Shown: one piece after another, positions 23,120 through 33,184 of the stretch
How the letters are laid out: each line of letters opens with the position of its first letter
Numbering within the stretch: the first letter of the stretch is position 1
From: Notospermus geniculatus
Taxonomy: Eukaryota; Nemertea; Pilidiophora; Heteronemertea; Lineidae
Direction: 5' to 3'
Assembly (NCBI GenBank): GCA_002633025.1
Contig: NMRB01000006.1
Span: 181,039-245,038, forward strand
Length of the DNA: 64,000 bases
Notes under the pieces: model-generated
The model's database searches: none
What the model was told of the DNA's origin: nothing
What the model saw: only the letters and a program-made list of their open reading frames with translations
Program-made: the position numbers and the translations under genes

Positions 23120-24952
23120 ATGGATTCGAGGTGGATTTATACAGTTCTCATCATCCTGTTGCTAGTCAACGTGTCTGTTTGTTTTGTGAGACGGGGTAAG
23201 TTTCGAATCTGTCGCATTTAGTGCAGCCTGCCTTTCGTTCAGTGCTCATTATAGAATTGCCCTGATGTAACATGTGCAGTTGTTCTCCGTCCTCCAGTAT
23301 TCCCATACATTGAGACACGCACACAGACCTGCAAAAATGTCAAGAGCAAGAGTGATAGCTTATGAAACACTTCTGACCACTTAGCATGGGTTTAGTGCAG
23401 ATTAGCCCAGGCAGGGGCCCCGAAATACATGACCGTTCTCTTGAAAATCTTCAGTAAAGATAGGGATTTATATTTGGTATATTACAGTTGCTTTTTTACT
23501 TGTTACAGAAGACGACAAGCGATCTGAAGAAAAAGAAAGGTATTTTATATTTAACACTCGGGCCTACCTATTGGATACCCGGCGAAGCTTGGGATGAGAA
23601 CCATAACCCACTGTCTCAATAGGTGTCACTACTGGCTAAAACTAAAGACATCGAGGTCCCACACAAAAAAGGTGTCATTGTATAGGACCTGGTTACGATG
23701 TACTGCCCTCTATCGTAGTTTTAATTATGACCCAATTTGCATTTTAATTTCTGAATACTAACTTGGCAATAGTTATACATGTACCGTACATTTCAGTTTT
23801 TCAAGTTTAAACCTTGGAGTAATTAATATATCACTGTACATGTGGCAAAAGTATCATTTGTCTTAATACAGGCGTTACACATAATTCTAGGTTGAGAGTG
23901 TTCAGCGGCAGTAAAATTATGACTGGCAAATGCTATGTACTGCTGAGTAGCCTATGCAATTGTGATACTCCATGATACAACAATTGGACAATAGTCAAAG
24001 CAGAAAATAAACAGAAATTTTGTCGTGTTATTGATATTGTGATAATAGTTTATGAGGTCAGACCGTTTGGGCAATGATGATAATTGCCAACAAAGAGCTG
24101 CAATCACAGTAATTATATGGTTCATATTGCTGCTGGAGAAATAGTTATCTGCAAAAAAAAATGAAAACTTGGCCTATCCACATTTAGTTGTTGCATCGAA
24201 AAATTGACCTCACAGATTGTTACTGAAGTGTATACAATACATAAATAGACGTATGTATTTTGCTTTTTGTTTCATCAAATTCGGATGCGTAGTTTGTGAG
24301 ATATCGAGGAATATGTGTGTCAAAATGCCAGTGCTATTTTCCGTACAGAACGGAACAAGCCATGTTCGAAAATGCTAATTCATGCGTGATGTCATTGCAG
24401 GGATAAATGAAATAAAATCTGAGTAATCAAATGTGGAGATAAAGTTCATTTTCCTTTACATATTGTACATGTAGGGCCTACTACATGGTGACAAATTTCA
24501 GACTTCATTCTTTCATATGAATAGTTGCGCACGTCAGTTACAGCACTAAAGTGCATAATCATTATGCAAATTCCTGCAATGACGTCACCAAATTAGGCCG
24601 AACATACATCTGACGAAATCCAATTTGATGTTATAACTTTTTAACCAATTAGAATTTTTCAATGAAACAAAAAGACTCTTGTTCACGATTATATCCCCCA
24701 TCTAAAGTGTTGTAAAAAAGTTGGCGCGACTAATAATTTAAGAGGCTTAAGAGGAGAAATATAAGTGCCCCACACACTTTTAGAATAATGTAGTCTTCTT
24801 TCATTTCTCTTTCCAGCGCCACCTGCCGGAAAAAGAAAGAATTCTGCGAACTTGACAACCCAGGTCTTACCTGTTGCACCGGGCTGATGTGCTCGTGTGG
24901 TTTATATGACTACTGCCGATGCTCGGATCCGATGGAATGGAACGAAAATTGA
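23120..24952 (+). CDS. Secreted cystine-knot (ICK-type) peptide precursor
   Basis: A three-exon gene: 23120-23195, 23509-23539 and 24817-24952. Donors are GTAAGT and GTATTT; both acceptors end in CAG. Phases close exactly (243 nt, 80 residues plus stop). Residues 1-21 are a signal peptide with an Ile/Leu/Val core. A short charged pro-region with Arg-Arg and Lys-Arg sites follows. The last exon carries all eight mature cysteines spaced C-x6-C-x8-CC-x4-C-x-C-x5-C-x-C. That pattern (C-x6-C, CC, then two CxC pairs) is the inhibitor cystine knot layout known from spider toxins and, with other loop lengths, from the agouti carboxyl domain. Function could be toxin, defence peptide, channel modulator or hormone-like ligand; the sequence does not decide. 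It converges with the lectin gene 196 bases downstream. No canonical AATAAA follows the stop. Confidence 0.8.
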
Positions 24953-25039
24953 TGTCACACGATTATGAATCTTTCACTTTTTTGGAAAATACAGTACAAT
25001 GATTATATTAAGTTAATATCTGCAGTTACTTGGAGATTT

Positions 25040-25045
25040 TTTATT
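25040..25045 (-). terminator. Polyadenylation signal AATAAA of the lectin gene
   Basis: AATAAA on the minus strand about 104 bases beyond the stop codon of the lectin/FnII gene. Confidence 0.5.
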
Positions 25046-25148
25046 CATCATACAGATACATTTTAAGGAAAATCGAGAGAAAGTGGGTGCAAAAGATGAG
25101 ACGGAGTCTCAAATTGGGGTCGCCCTTGTTTCAAACTTTCTTAGCAGT

Positions 25149-28100
25149 CTAGCAGTATCCTGTTTCGATTTTGTCCGCCGCCACCGAACACCATTTTTTC
25201 CCATTTTTTTCGTCATATGTTGTACACTCATCGAACACTTTACCATAATAATAAACTGGGAAGATGCAGTAGCCTTGGCGCGTCTTTATAGCTGCAACAG
25301 AAGAAGTGGTTGAATCATTATCTGTTGATGCTGGGAATTCCTTCCAATTGTAGCCATGATTACGGTCACCACTGGCGGGCAGCTCTGTTGGCACTTACCT
25401 TTCCTGACTTTTCCGTCCTTACCGCAGGAATATTTTGTTCCTTGATAGGTCCAAACTGCTCCCGTTTTCACAGTCTTCTTAGTCTGAGTTTTGCAAGAGG
25501 CACGAATGTCTGAAAAGAAAAGACTATGTTGTATGGAACTCTCAGCTTTAGTAGCCTACTCCCTGGTGAACTTCAGGTTTTGACCAATTGTCTTAAAATC
25601 TCGATGAATGTTCGGACACCGTTGGCCCTGGCAATTTTGTACGTACAGCGGGACATTAAGCCATGGGAAAAGCACTGAGTGTGTGCACGGAATGGCAGTG
25701 TATGGAGGTTTGTCATTTCCCACCGGTTGGCCGGCTTTTCTCTACTTGACCCCGTTTTTGTCGACCTTGTTTGAATATGGACATTTACTTACAAGGACAA
25801 TATCCCCACTTTCCGCCTTTGTCGAAATTCTCAGTTACACTGCACCATCCCATATTGTATATCCCCTGAACACAGCCAGTCTCCCACTTGCCATCATACT
25901 TGAAAGGTATGACACAGGCGGCGCCTCCTCCATTGCCTCCTGTCGTTTTGCTGTACACCGAAACTGAAGAAAACAATCATTATCCAATGAACGAGTTTCA
26001 CTAGCAGCCATTTGCCATAAGTAGGTCATCGTCATGGGGATTCCCGCCACTGGGAACCAATCATCTGTCACTCTGGAAGAAATTACCAATGGCGACGACC
26101 GAATTTTGGCAAGATGGCTGCTAGGGAAACCGGCATCTGTACATCTGATTTTCATCAATCTGAGAAGCAAATATAAATTTATTGAATTAAAGCCAACAAA
26201 ACAATGCTTACGCTAGTTTTAGACACTGATCAAGCAAGCAATACGAAATTGAGAAGCCAAATCTGTTCTAGTGTATATATACATCATATATGCATCATAA
26301 TACAGGGTGTTAAAGAAAGTGCACAGTTGAAATGCCTACATGTATAAAGAAGATGTGGAGATTTGGCAGGGGTGATTGTCATACCTTTAGGGTAACATTT
26401 TTGGGTTGGTGCATGCCACTTTTGTCCCTCTTTGCAACCTAAAACAAGTCAAGAGTGGTGAAAGTATTTCAAGGCAGCTCTTGTCGACATCTCTAGCTCG
26501 ATATCGAATGAGGTGTATTTTTGTGACCATGTTGATTGACCAAATGCATGATTATAATTTGTAGCAATGAAACATTTTTCCACTTTCAACTTCCACGAAC
26601 ACAAACGCCATTAGTCTACACACATAACTGTATCAGTTTGAAAAAGCCACTGACAAGAATATATAATACATTATTATTGAGTAATATATTATTGGTATTG
26701 GTAATATGCTATAGTTACGTGATTCGCACTGATTCTTGACGTCAGACCACTTCTTATCGGCCGGACATCCTGTAAGTGTAAAACATTGAATTACCTACAA
26801 GAAGATTACAAAATCCAAAAAACGAAGTCGCAGGGTCGCTGGTCTAAAAAGCACCCAATCAAGAAAAGGGCCGGGAAACACAAAAAACAACTACGTGTAT
26901 TTCAGGTGCAATGGTATTGGGCATCGATAGAGGTGGAGGAAAAAGACATATCTGAGATTACATGAAGATTGACCCTATAATTTAAAATATCGAAGACTTG
27001 GCCTTTTACCTACCACCGAAAGGCATAGTCGTGCCCCTTTCACAGATTGAGACATACAAAGCACCAGGTGACATGTCCTCCAGGTTATATGCCCCGTTCC
27101 TGTTGACAAACCTCGCGTTCACAGCACCACGTGGCCAACCGTTATAATTCCCTTTTGGTGTGTAATTGGCGCCAGAACCGTCTGTCCACTTGAACGATGA
27201 AAATACTTTCGGCTTGTGACTGATAACCATACCGGTCCATGCTCCGGTAGGTTGTGAATTAGAGCCAGTGTTGCGACTAAAATGAAAGAAAGTGATTGAT
27301 AAATAAATGTTCTGATATGTATGTACATGTATACAGTAACAGCAAAACACCGATAGTAACCTGTACATCGGGAATGTTGAGATTTAATTAACCCTCCACA
27401 CGACCGATGTTTTCGATGAGATTCATGTATATCATTTTGTAGGTCGGTACTACCTACGGCGTATACACGTACGTGCAGTTATCAGCACCGCGCGCTCCGC
27501 TGCGATGTGCACACGGTTCGCAAAAAACCGCTCCACGGAATCGCCTCATTTTTCACCAGTTGCAGTATATAATGTCGGGCCAGGCGTGAAAGAAGGGATA
27601 CTTCGAACAGATTGATACTGACCGTGTTTTGGATGATTTTGTTCGTGACCTACCGGTAACTGCCGCGGTGCTCATCAAATACGCCACGGCGAATTTGTCA
27701 GCATCCTAGTAAATTGTTTCTAGGGAACTTACGGTGTCATTCTCCCAATGAATGTCATTTGTGCAGCGTTGTGGATGCTGACTAGATGAGCTCCTTGTTG
27801 GACACAGTTGGCCTCCGCAGATGGGAAGTTCATTTTTTTGGTGATTAATTTATAGCAGCGGTCACTGAACGGCTTCCATCCTTCTCCACCACAGCTTTTT
27901 GCTGCCAAATAATGTAGATATTGTATCAGTTAGAGACGATGACATTGCATCTTTGACCTGCAGCGAGTTTTAGTACGTCTATGAAATGATATCGATAGCA
28001 AGTTACGTATCCCACTAGAATTGAAATTGAACAAAACGGTCGGTCTTTGGCCCCAAAGGGTGATTATGAACCATCAACGCTCTCGTCGTAACAGCTACAT

Positions 28101-30322
28101 CGTATTACATTTGTACATTCCTCAGAGCGTTTGGAAAAAGTTCAGCATTGGTATCGTATTCTACTTACGTATTTCGCACTGATTTCTGCGGTCCGACCAC
28201 TTCGTATTGCCCGAACATCCTGTAATAAAACAATGGATCAACTGCAAGAAGATCTCTTGGTCTTAAGACGACCATAATCAAGAAAAAAAGGAAATTGGAA
28301 AAGAAACTACTTTCGGTAATAGGCTGAAACAAAGTCAGTAAGGGTTGAGGTGGCCAGAAGTGATATCCAGGATTTACCGACATCAAGGGCCCAGAAGGTA
28401 AGAAACCCCAACTGAGTACATTACAATGGTGCCTGTCTACTGGATCATAAAAACTACCAAAATCCGACTTCAACGACACAATTTGGGTTCCGCAGCCGTT
28501 GACGATGCACCGCTTATTATACCTTTTCAACATGAAATTCGGCCATAAACTGGCCCGTCTTGTTCTCCTCGCCGACCACAGGTGGCGCTAACCGGAAAAT
28601 GGGTCGTTAGGAGTTTGATAAAAAACGTGGCCTTTTACTTACCACCGAACGGCATAGCCGTGACTCTTTCACAGATTGAGACATACAAAGCACCAGGAGA
28701 CATGTCCTCCAGGTTATATGCCCCGTTCCTGTTGACAAACCTCGCGTTCACAGCACCACGTGGCCAACCGTTATAATTCCCTTTTGGTGTGTAATTGGCG
28801 CCAGAACCGTCTGTCCACTTGAACGATGAAAACACTTTCGGCTTGTGACTAATAACCATACCGGTCCATGCTCCGGTAGGTTGTGAATTAGAGCCAGTAT
28901 TGCGACTAAAATAAAAAATGGCTTTACATATTTTTGGCGGTACCTACATGTACAGTGTGTATAAATGTGAGCACCGCGCGCTCCGCTCACTCGGGTTCGA
29001 AAATCTTTCGCGATTGGGACGAAATTCGCAGGAAACAGCTGCACGGAATCGCCTGAATTTTCACCACTAACTTTATCTATTGTCGGGCCAGGTCGGAAAG
29101 AAGGGATGCTTCGAACCATTGATTCTGACCATGTTTTGGATGATTTTGTTCGTGACCTACCGGTAACTGCCGCGGTGCTCATGAAATTCGCCCACGGCGA
29201 ATTTGTCAGCTCTTTTTTAGTAAATTGTTTCTAGAGGAACTTACGGTGTCATTTTTCCAATGAAATTCATCTGTGCATCGTTGTGGATGCTGACTAGATG
29301 AGCTCCTTGTTGGACGCAGTTGGCCTCCGCGGATGGGAAGTTCATTTTTTGGGTTATTAATTTATAGCAGCGGTCATTGAACGGCTTCCATCCTTCTCCA
29401 CCACAGATCTTTTCTGCAGAATACAGTACCGGTATGTTAACTGCTGTGATATGCCGCAGTCTTACCGGCCTGCAGTTTATACGACTGCCGTATTTTAATG
29501 AGAAGAAGTTTATGACAAGTTTTGATGTCTGATTCATTATTTCTATCATTAGCGGTACCCATTCAAAACAAGCAGCGTCCCAAATAACCATTGCTATGTT
29601 CAAGTCTATCGAGATATCTTTTAATAGCTCATGTTGATATTCACACGCTCGTGATCGTTTCTTAGGTAATCTGACTTTCTGTATTACAGTTTGTAGGCTT
29701 ACAGAAGCTTACCATTTTTGTTGGGTACTTGACTTCCTGCAATAGACAAAAGCCTTATTTACACTAACTCGGTTGAAGCATGCCGAGCTCGACCCGGGCC
29801 GAGGGTGTTTTGAATTCGCGAGACAGGCCCATTTACACTATAAACTAGAAGACTTCGGTATTCTCAGCCATCTTTGCGGCATAAAACTTGTAGGGGATCT
29901 ATATATAGATCATCATGTTGATGTACGGGTTATGGTTAGAATGGGGATGCTCCTAGCCACATACATGTAGGCCTAGCGCTAATTACATCAAACATGCCGT
30001 ATCGCGAGGAATGGCAACACCGAGGAAGTTTCTTGATGAGAATGTTTGTGTGTGTGTTGCGGATACAAAGACTCAATATCATCGCCGTTTTATTAGACCG
30101 GGGGAGAATGAAATTTTACCGGAAAATGGAATCCTATGACGTCAGCAATAAAACGGCCCCAAACACCGAAGCCTTCTAGCCCTAGCGGCGGCTTCGGGAA
30201 TCAAAATGAACGAATTCAGATCACTAGGTCAATTTTTTCCTACCTTGTGCTACAGCAAGGACAAGCATCACAACAAATGTTATGGTATTCCTCATTCTGC
30301 AAAGGACGGATTTGCTCATCAT
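25149..30322 (-). CDS. Secreted protein with two C-type lectin-like and two fibronectin type II-like domains
   Basis: Twelve exons, read from high to low coordinate: 30322-30244, 29736-29713, 29413-29245, 28905-28643, 28219-28169, 27901-27733, 27276-27014, 26769-26719, 26438-26385, 25963-25793, 25509-25399, 25291-25149. All have GT/AG borders and sum to 1548 nt, 515 residues plus stop. Order: signal peptide (1-26), a short spacer partly from a 24-nt exon, CTLD1 (~38-172), linker, CTLD2 (~199-333), two Cys linkers, FnII-1 (~375-431, with CVIPFKY, WCSVT and GYC), a basic linker, FnII-2 (~469-515, with CIFPVYY, WCSVA and GYC). The CTLDs keep GWKPF.DRCYK, EANC and a terminal ICE but lack EPN, QPD and WND sugar-binding motifs and one inner cysteine pair, so classical calcium-dependent sugar binding is doubtful. 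FnII modules bind collagen or gelatin in known proteins. Likely an extracellular recognition or matrix protein. Confidence 0.85.
26719..27901 (-). repeat. Lectin exon cassette, second copy
   Basis: Exons of 169, 263 and 51 nt with their introns, encoding CTLD2 and its Cys linker. The same exon lengths and phases recur at 28169-29413 (CTLD1). Together the exons are 483 nt and enter and leave in phase 1, so the cassette can duplicate without breaking the frame. Confidence 0.85.
27483..27705. repeat. Dispersed repeat in lectin introns
   Basis: A block of about 220 bp with AACCGCTCCACGGAATCGCC and CGTGTTTTGGATGATTTTGT recurs at 28972-29213, 33523-33757 and 35020-35263, always in the intron between the two main CTLD exons, and once inverted at 56095-56262 outside the locus. 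Function unknown; probably an old transposon. Confidence 0.75.
28169..29413 (-). repeat. Lectin exon cassette, first copy
   Basis: CTLD1 exons 29413-29245, 28905-28643 and 28219-28169. The 263-nt exon is nearly identical to its partner at 27014-27276, and the intron between the first two exons also carries the same dispersed repeat, so the duplication included introns and is young or homogenised by conversion. Confidence 0.85.
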
Positions 30323-30659
30323 CAGCACAAAATGTAACCACAAAAAATCGGCCTGTCTTGTATTTACACAGCATGCTGTGGAGGCAAGGAGAAAACTTTA
30401 CGCTTGTTTTCGCCGCATGCCCGAACCCAAACACAAACCCTAATCCAAAGTAGCCTACATTATGCAAATGACCAAAATTATTCATGAGCAACAACGATCT
30501 GATATCACTTCAACAGACCTTGTCAAAATTGACGCGGTTGTATTTGAAATGTTCAAGGTAATTTGAATTATTAGATGGAGAACTTATGTCAGAAGAAGAA
30601 TTTTTACCACTTAAAACAAAGGCTAAGGAGACAACTGTAAGACCAATAGAGGAAGTGCA

Positions 30660-30800
30660 GCGACGATTGTGACGTCACTGCCGCGATGAGATGCCGCCAT
30701 GTTGGACGTCACGTCCAACGCATTCGTAGCTTCAAATGACGTCCAACATGGCTGACGTGCGAATTATGACGTCAATGATGACGTGACGTGAAGTTCCTCT
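30660..30800. promoter_or_regulatory. CRE-rich promoter region of the lectin gene, copy A
   Basis: Full TGACGTCA sites at 30670-30677 and 30767-30774, with further TGACGT half-sites. An inverted pair (GCCATGTTGGACGTCA and TGACGTCCAACATGGC, 30697-30753) carries CCGCCATGTTGG, similar to a YY1 site. It lies about 350 bp upstream of the lectin ATG and is kept in copy B at 36650-36785. CREB/ATF or YY1 binding is inferred from motif only. Confidence 0.5.
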
Positions 30801-31680
30801 ATATGTGAACATACGTCAGGACGAATGTGATTACACTGAAAAATCAGTTGGGAGAAACAAAATTGATGGTAAATTAAATACGCCTTTATCCTGTGTCATA
30901 TCCAGAGAAATCGGCCGCCGCATAAGTAACCTACCTTGTCTCCATTAAATCTTAAAATACAGAGCCGAAATGAAATTTCACGCCAATTCTGATGACTTTT
31001 GGGTACAGAATGAGAAATCAACCGCACCCTGCTGTCTAATTGTTTACTAAATCTGCTCGGTTTCTGTTTCCTCCGAGGTACCAAAATGACATCTGGTACT
31101 TTACTTTCGATGAATCAATATGCAGTCTTGTTCATTAATCATGGTCAGGGGTACCACACAAACAGCAGTGAAACACTTTATCAACAGGCTTCATATTTCA
31201 TAAGTAGACATATGGTTGAGTATGAGTTCGATACCATTTCTCTAGTTCCTCATTCGTGTCCATTGTTGAGTGGCTTTAGTAGTAACGTGATATTTCGAAA
31301 TCGTGTTGTTCCCCATTATGCTCATTAAAAGCGTTTGTTCGCATACCTAGGCACTCCTACATGTAGGTACTTGGATTGATTCTGAATTTTGAGACTAACT
31401 TCTTTTTGATGTACCGTGCGCGTTTTTTGCAAGTACGTGGCCTATTTCGAACACCATTCGCTTTATTCGAGTTCAAGCTTGAAGAGCGAATGCGCCTTAT
31501 CGGCTTCCGTAATTCCACATTCATATGAACTGTGGTTCTCAATCTGAAGAGGTCGCCACCATCGTTCCTCGGCTATGACCTCTGAAAGCGGCTAAACCCA
31601 GCACAATATTCTTACATGTATGTTCGTCGCTTTTACAAATTATTTTGATGAAGTACATGTAATCGTACCCAAATTAATAT
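30801..31680. other. Spacer between lectin and pseudokinase genes
   Basis: No gene supported. Also present in copy B with substitutions and small indels. Confidence 0.5.
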
Positions 31681-32330
31681 TTGTTCTCGTATCCTTCTAC
31701 AGGAGTAGGAAGCAGTTTTATATACTCCTTTGACAAGAGTAGGAAGCGACTTTATATTCTTCTTCCACACGAGAAGGAAGCAGCTTCGTATTCTCCTTCC
31801 ACAACAGTAGAAGCAGTTTTGTGTTCTCCTAGTATTAAAGCGAATGGCTCGCGGGGTTTGTTTACATTTTTGGTGGTACCTTCCATAGAGAGTGAATCTA
31901 GCCTCCAGGCAAAGCCGTGCTCCAGCCATATGCAACACCTGTGCAAATATGCGAATGTCAACACTGGGAACGAGGTTCCATTAAAAATTTGTTAAAATGG
32001 GTTAATGACGTTTTCAAATTCAGTAGGTCAAGATGTACATTTTGTACTATTCCCATTGATTTTGAAGCGGCAGATTTTGCAGAATACGCCTCCGAAGTTT
32101 GGCTGTCTAATGCATTTCCCATTAAACTAAAATCCTTCTTTTGCCTTTTTCTCAAAATGGTGCTTGATATCGATGACCAACTCTCATGGCGCCACAACAA
32201 ACCCCGCGAGCCATTCGCTTTAAGCAGTATTATATTTTGTTTGCACAGGCGTAGGAAGCAGTTTTGTATTCTTCTCTTTCAAGAGAAGGGAGAAGTTTTA
32301 TATTCTCCTTCCACGGGAGTAGCGCTCGCA
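31681..32330. repeat. Minisatellite upstream of the pseudokinase gene, copy A
   Basis: Units of about 36 bp with core GGAAGCAGTTTTATATTCTC and a following CTTCCAC-GAG segment, at 31681-31830 and 32245-32330, split by a TTAA MITE. Copy B has a longer block at 37660-37830 plus 37890-37965. Confidence 0.8.
31839..32219. mobile_element. 381-bp TTAA MITE, present only in copy A
   Basis: Terminal inverted repeats begin AGCGAATGGCTCGCGGGGTT and match over about 24 bp. Both ends abut TTAA (31835-31838 and 32220-32223), a piggyBac-type target. The matching place in copy B (near 37790-37880) lacks it. The short frames inside are not transposase. Confidence 0.8.
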
Positions 32331-32370
32331 GCGCCGACCTGTTGGGATAAATACTGCCGGGCGGGTTCCC

Positions 32371-32412
32371 CATCGCGTGACGTCATCAATTACGTGATGA
32401 CGCCAGGACGAT
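32371..32412 (+). promoter_or_regulatory. CRE-like palindromic site upstream of the pseudokinase gene, copy A
   Basis: TGACGTCA at 32378-32385 followed by the mirrored GTGATGACGCC, about 120 bp before the ATG; kept at 38051-38090 in copy B. No TATA box seen. Confidence 0.45.
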
Positions 32413-32500
32413 GGCGTTGCTAATCAACGTTGACGTGACAACAGCATACACCAAAACAGAATTTTAAATTCCCATTCACAATTTAGGCTACTGCGATAAA

Positions 32501-33183
32501 ATGAGTATTAAAGGATTTATGCGTTTCTGCCTGACTATACTTGCAAGTATCCTATTTGGACCGATTTACATCTCGCCCACAGTGGGATCCGAGAAGCACA
32601 GAGATGGGAAATTGAATCTTTCTGACGGGAAAGACACCCATAGTACTGTGATTGAGAAAGGCGAGACCGCTGATGCGAGAGTGCGTGATGAGAATTGCGC
32701 CCCAACATCCCCTGAAGACGATTCAGGATTTTATGACGCAGTTCCAGTCTTGACGATTTTTGAGACATTTTACCAACCGCCACCACCAAAGATAGTCCCA
32801 GTCACGCCTAACCTTGAGGCTGATATGCTGCGACGACTGAACGAGATGCGTTTTCCCCGATTCCCGAAAATGACCTGGGAGAACTACTTGATAGATGGAG
32901 CCGTGATCTCGTACGTGAGGTCTTACAACGGCAGCAAGTGCCTGGATCGGGAGTGTGGCAGTGAGACGTATCTGTGCTGGATGAACAGGCCTGTTGTTTT
33001 AAGAACTTTCAGTAATGAGTGTCATAATGTTGTAACCATGTTGAAGGAGCTTGCCCTAACAAGATGCCTGGCCGATATGGACATCGTCCCGCATCTAGTT
33101 GGACTTGTTCCTTTGGAGAAGTCGGACACATTCCTACCGTATGGAGTGGTCACAGAGTACGTCCCCGGTCCGGGGTATGGCGG
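32501..33183 (+). pseudogene. Secretory-pathway pseudokinase, 5' fragment cut at an assembly join
   Basis: Codons 1-227 of the gene that is complete at 38187-39434. The frame is intact and ends in the middle of the kinase-like domain at the single N of 33184, where the sequence jumps to antisense lectin exon. The truncation is therefore more likely an assembly join than a biological break. Compared with the full copy there are about 16 residue differences and one residue deleted, nearly all in the first 145 residues; the next 82 differ at one position. Confidence 0.75.
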
Positions 33184-33184
33184 N
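33184..33184. other. Single-N join between two overlapping copies
   Basis: Left of this base is plus-sense pseudokinase; right of it is the interior of a lectin exon. Both sides are repeated intact elsewhere in the window, so this is a contig join. Confidence 0.85.

Larger units (their letters stand above)
27115..33183. repeat. Long repeat, copy A (probable haplotype contig end)
   Basis: About 6.1 kb that is repeated, in the same order and orientation, at 33185-38873. It contains the lectin gene from within the CTLD2 exon to its 5' end and the pseudokinase gene up to codon 227. It ends at the single N of 33184. Differences from copy B are scattered substitutions, small indels and one 381-bp MITE. 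Confidence 0.85.
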
